In this document: one piece after another, positions 61,658 through 64,000 of the stretch
How the letters are laid out: each line of letters starts with the position of its first letter
How positions within the stretch are numbered: the stretch's first letter is position 1
Source: Pseudobdellovibrionaceae bacterium
GTDB taxonomy: Bacteria > Bdellovibrionota > Bdellovibrionia > Bdellovibrionales > Bdellovibrionaceae
Reading direction: 5' to 3'
Assembly: GCA_947449255.1 (NCBI GenBank)
Contig: CANFQX010000011.1
Span: forward strand, 54,434 to 118,433
Length of the DNA: 64,000 nt
Made by a program: the position numbers and the translations under genes
The notes under the pieces: model-generated
Told to the model about the DNA's origin: nothing
The model's database searches: none
The model's input: the letters and a program-made list of their open reading frames with translations, nothing else

Positions 61658-63202
61658 ATGTCTAAGATATTTAATAATATTGAAATCCCGATTGATTCCG
61701 ATTTAGAAGAAAAACTGCAATGGCTGATGCCCGAGCACGGCCCCTATCGCATTCTGCGCCAAAGCGTTGATGCCAGGAGATCGCATTCTCCGCATTTTGT
61801 CTATTCGGTCGAAGTGGCTGAAAAAGGCACAACCCTTAGCAATCCGCAATTTGACCTAGAAAAAATATCTTTACCGAAGGAAATGCCCATTATCGTGGGG
61901 TCGGGCCCCGCTGGACTTTTTGCAGCTTTGCGCTTTGTTGAGCGCGGAGTCCCTTGTATTCTGCTTGAGCGAGGGGCTGAAGCCACCGAACGCATGAAGG
62001 GCATCAATCAATTCTGGCGCTATGGCAAACTTGATCCCCGAAACAATGTCTGCTTTGGTGAAGGTGGAGCGGGCCTTTATTCTGATGGAAAACTGATCAC
62101 TCGCATCAAGTCCCCTCACATTCCCTATGTCTTAAATCGCTTAGTTAAATTTGGTGCCCCTGAGGAAATTCAGTGGCTATCAAATCCCCATGTGGGATCT
62201 GATCGGATCCGCCGAGTGATCCCGAAAATGCGTGAGTTTCTAAAGGCCAACGGTTGCGAAATTCATTTCAACACCCAAGTGACTGAAGTTCTGACCGAAG
62301 GCAAACAAATCTCTGGCGTGCGCACTGAAAATGGCGTTGAATTCAAATCGCCCTTTGTCATCATGGCAACGGGTCACTCCGCCACTGACATTCTAGATCA
62401 CCTCCATCAGATTGGCGTCCACTTAGATGGAAAATCCTTCGCCATGGGTTTACGCATTGAGCACTCTCAGGCCGCCATCAATAAAATTCAATATCGACAA
62501 TTTTCAGAGCATCCTAAACTTGGAGCTGCCAATTATAAGCTGGCGGCCCATGACGACAAAACCGGCATTGGCGTGTACTCTTTCTGTATGTGCCCGGGTG
62601 GATATGTCCTGTCCGCTGGCACCGAAGCCGATGGCCTTGTGTGCAATGGAATGAGCAATTACAATCGCAACTCGCCCTACGCCAATGCGGCCATCGTGGT
62701 CAGCATTGATCATGAAAAACTTTTTGGCAATGACACCTTTGGTGGAATGAAACTTCGTCGCGAAATTGAAACGAAGGCCTTTCAGGCAGTTCAAAGTTCC
62801 GGCGGCAGCAAAGAATTGCCAGCGCAAAATTTAATGGATTTCTTGCAGGGAACTTCAAGCAAAAAGGGTCCTCGTGATTTAATGCCCGGATCCTCGCCTT
62901 CCGGAGCTAAAAACATCCGTTTGGACGAACTCTTGCCCACTCATATGCGAGATCGCCTGCGCGAGGGACTTGAAAAATTCAATATCAGTATGAAAGATTT
63001 CATCAATGAAAAGGCCCAGGTCTACGGGGTTGAATCGCGCACGAGCTGTCCTGTGCGAGTGACTAGAGACAATCTAAGCCTCGAGAGCATCTCTCATCCA
63101 GGCCTCTACCCTGCGGGTGAAGGTGCTGGGTATGCTGGTGGAATCACCTCTGCAGCTTGTGATGGAATTCGGATTGCTGAAAAAATCATTGAGCGTTTTT
63201 AG
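61658..63202 (+). CDS. FAD-dependent dehydrogenase (COG2509 family)
   Basis: 514 residues. An N-terminal ferredoxin-like segment (1-70) is followed by a dinucleotide-binding motif IIVGSGPAGLFAA (about 78-90), LLERG at the end of beta-2, and NNVCFGEGGAGLYSDGKL, the block typical of this family of uncharacterised flavoproteins. MATGHSATDI and the C-terminal PAGEGAGYAGGITSAA complete the FAD site. The substrate is unknown. The ATG follows a GAGG within the palindrome GAGGCGCCTC. No operon partner is on this strand. Confidence 0.9.
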   Translation: MSKIFNNIEIPIDSDLEEKLQWLMPEHGPYRILRQSVDARRSHSPHFVYSVEVAEKGTTLSNPQFDLEKISLPKEMPIIVGSGPAGLFAALRFVERGVPCILLERGAEATERMKGINQFWRYGKLDPRNNVCFGEGGAGLYSDGKLITRIKSPHIPYVLNRLVKFGAPEEIQWLSNPHVGSDRIRRVIPKMREFLKANGCEIHFNTQVTEVLTEGKQISGVRTENGVEFKSPFVIMATGHSATDILDHLHQIGVHLDGKSFAMGLRIEHSQAAINKIQYRQFSEHPKLGAANYKLAAHDDKTGIGVYSFCMCPGGYVLSAGTEADGLVCNGMSNYNRNSPYANAAIVVSIDHEKLFGNDTFGGMKLRREIETKAFQAVQSSGGSKELPAQNLMDFLQGTSSKKGPRDLMPGSSPSGAKNIRLDELLPTHMRDRLREGLEKFNISMKDFINEKAQVYGVESRTSCPVRVTRDNLSLESISHPGLYPAGEGAGYAGGITSAACDGIRIAEKIIERF

Positions 63203-63210
63203 CTTTTAAT

Positions 63211-63235
63211 AAGGGTTTCAAGAACTGAAACCCTT
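63211..63235. terminator. Hairpin between convergent genes
   Basis: AAGGGTTTCA-AGAAC-TGAAACCCTT: ten perfect pairs and a 5-base loop, eight bases after the flavoprotein stop and 20 bases from the stop of the convergent gene. No T run on either side. Confidence 0.5.
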
Positions 63236-63255
63236 CGAGCTGAGAATAAATGAGA

Positions 63256-63657
63256 TCAGTAAGTTCTAGCGTAAGCTTGGCAATTAGAAATTGTTGTCTC
63301 AGATCCATTGATGCTGATGATGACTGAGCCTTCTGAAGTGTTTTTTGAGCCATGATCTGGAACATAGCTCACAAGGCCTTGAGTGCCATCACTCATGACC
63401 ACAGCCAAGTCCGTTATTGGCCATTTTTTTCTAAAAATATCACCATTGTATAAAAATTTTGTCAGTCGATCTTCTTTAACACTCACCACAGTCACCGCAG
63501 CACCTTGAACTGTAGCCGTCGATTTAGTATCTGTATTTAAAATATCAACCACCGCTTTCCCAGAAGCGTCTTCACAAAGTATATCTAAGATTGGCAGAGC
63601 TTTAGCACTCATCGAAAAACCTAAAGTCATCGCGGCAAACAACATTTTCATTTTCAT
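63256..63657 (-). CDS. Small secreted hypothetical protein
   Basis: 133 residues with a signal peptide (MKMKMLFAAMTLGFSMSAKA). AGGGGA lies six bases before the ATG. The mature domain looks like an all-beta sandwich, with one Cys near each end (ILCEDA, SNCQAY) that may form a disulfide. No family recognised. This build resembles many small periplasmic proteins of Bdellovibrionota genomes, which is only an impression. Confidence 0.65.
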   Translation of the reverse strand: MKMKMLFAAMTLGFSMSAKALPILDILCEDASGKAVVDILNTDTKSTATVQGAAVTVVSVKEDRLTKFLYNGDIFRKKWPITDLAVVMSDGTQGLVSYVPDHGSKNTSEGSVIISINGSETTISNCQAYARTY

Positions 63658-63861
63658 AAAAAATCCCCTTTTTATTATCTATTTAAATCCTGCGTGATTG
63701 ATATCACAGTCCGCAGGCACTTAGTCCTCACAGCAAACTTCCCTTGCGATATATGTGCCAGGCCTGTGGAATTGTTAAATGGGGAAAGGATAGTTATTGA
63801 TGCTTAGGTTATTTACATTTTGCCAAGAAGAGTCACTCGCAAAATAGACATGACCTTAAAT

Positions 63862-64000
63862 TTAGACAGCCTTCATCGTGGGATCTAATTTAAATATAGC
63901 CAGTGTGGTGTTTTTGGCGGATTGAAAATTCAAAGTTTCAGACTCTGTGATATAGAAGCAATCATTCTCTGTCCCTGAAATCTCATTCAATTTAAGCGCC
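63862..64000 (-). CDS. C-terminal end of a gene cut by the window edge
   Basis: On the minus strand an open frame enters from the right edge and ends at TAA 63864-63862. The 45 residues visible include GTENDCFYITESE and AIFKLDPTMKAV. The amino-acid mix looks like genuine protein, but nothing more can be said about the family. Confidence 0.45.
   Translation of the reverse strand, partial: ALKLNEISGTENDCFYITESETLNFQSAKNTTLAIFKLDPTMKAV

Overview
The window looks like a stretch of chromosome from a Gram-negative, didermic bacterium, most plausibly a Bdellovibrionota-type (Bdellovibrio-like) organism. This is an inference from gene content, not a database match. Pointers are the density of Sec-exported proteins and lipoproteins, the large number of secreted hydrolases (serine, cysteine and zinc peptidases, peptidoglycan enzymes, a secreted HNH nuclease), a Tat-exported HiPIP, CheX and CheR-REC-CheB proteins, and GlnRS. 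The DNA is fairly AT-rich by eye, with compact genes and frequent TGATG/TAATG-type couplings.

Layout. 1-3.2 kb: truncated lipoprotein, unknown ORF, HiPIP, L,D-transpeptidase and a MerC-like protein whose 3' ends overlap. 3.3-7.8 kb: TolC + RND pump operon without an adaptor gene. 8.5-14.3 kb: secreted HNH nuclease coupled to an RluA-type pseudouridine synthase, tRNA-Leu(UAA), glnS, a trypsin-like protease, and a coiled-coil lipoprotein that appears to be made from a leaderless mRNA. 14.3-19.2 kb: two secreted proteins read in tandem in one frame, then a cheY-cheX-PAS/Hpt kinase module. 19.6-24.9 kb: D-lactate dehydrogenase, a metzincin lipoprotein and a POT peptide transporter. 25-35 kb: a chemosensory cluster (cheA-cheW-MCP-cheR/REC/cheB-MASE1/CHASE kinase), facing an Aer-type PAS protein. 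35-40.6 kb: small membrane protein, M15 peptidase, secreted unknowns, an SLT lipoprotein and an orphan parA operon.

41-43.2 kb is the most accessory-looking part. It holds a lytic transglycosylase without a signal peptide, overlapped by a Sec-exported Cys-rich partner (effector/immunity-like), a frameshifted remnant of a Fic-family gene, and a small phage-type gene. 43.2-48.9 kb: zinc peptidase, RffA/WecE-type aminotransferase, glycosyltransferase, periplasmic GDPD and papain-like peptidase. 48.9-52.5 kb: feoAB with a 12-bp tandem repeat upstream, and two divergent COG0720 paralogues (PTPS-III-like and QueD-like). 52.6-64 kb: tandem DUF4360 proteins, Cys-repeat and GWAC/DUF5648 lipoproteins, phosphatidylserine decarboxylase, a COG2509 flavoprotein and secreted unknowns; another gene runs off the right edge.

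How the genes may work together: the hydrolases, nuclease and peptide transporter would suit a predatory or scavenging life that degrades other cells and takes up peptides. The two Che-type modules and the MASE1/CHASE kinase supply signal input. The strongest candidates for something undescribed are the transglycosylase/partner pair at 41178-42583, the CheR-REC-CheB fusion, and the orphan ParA with its overlapping partner.
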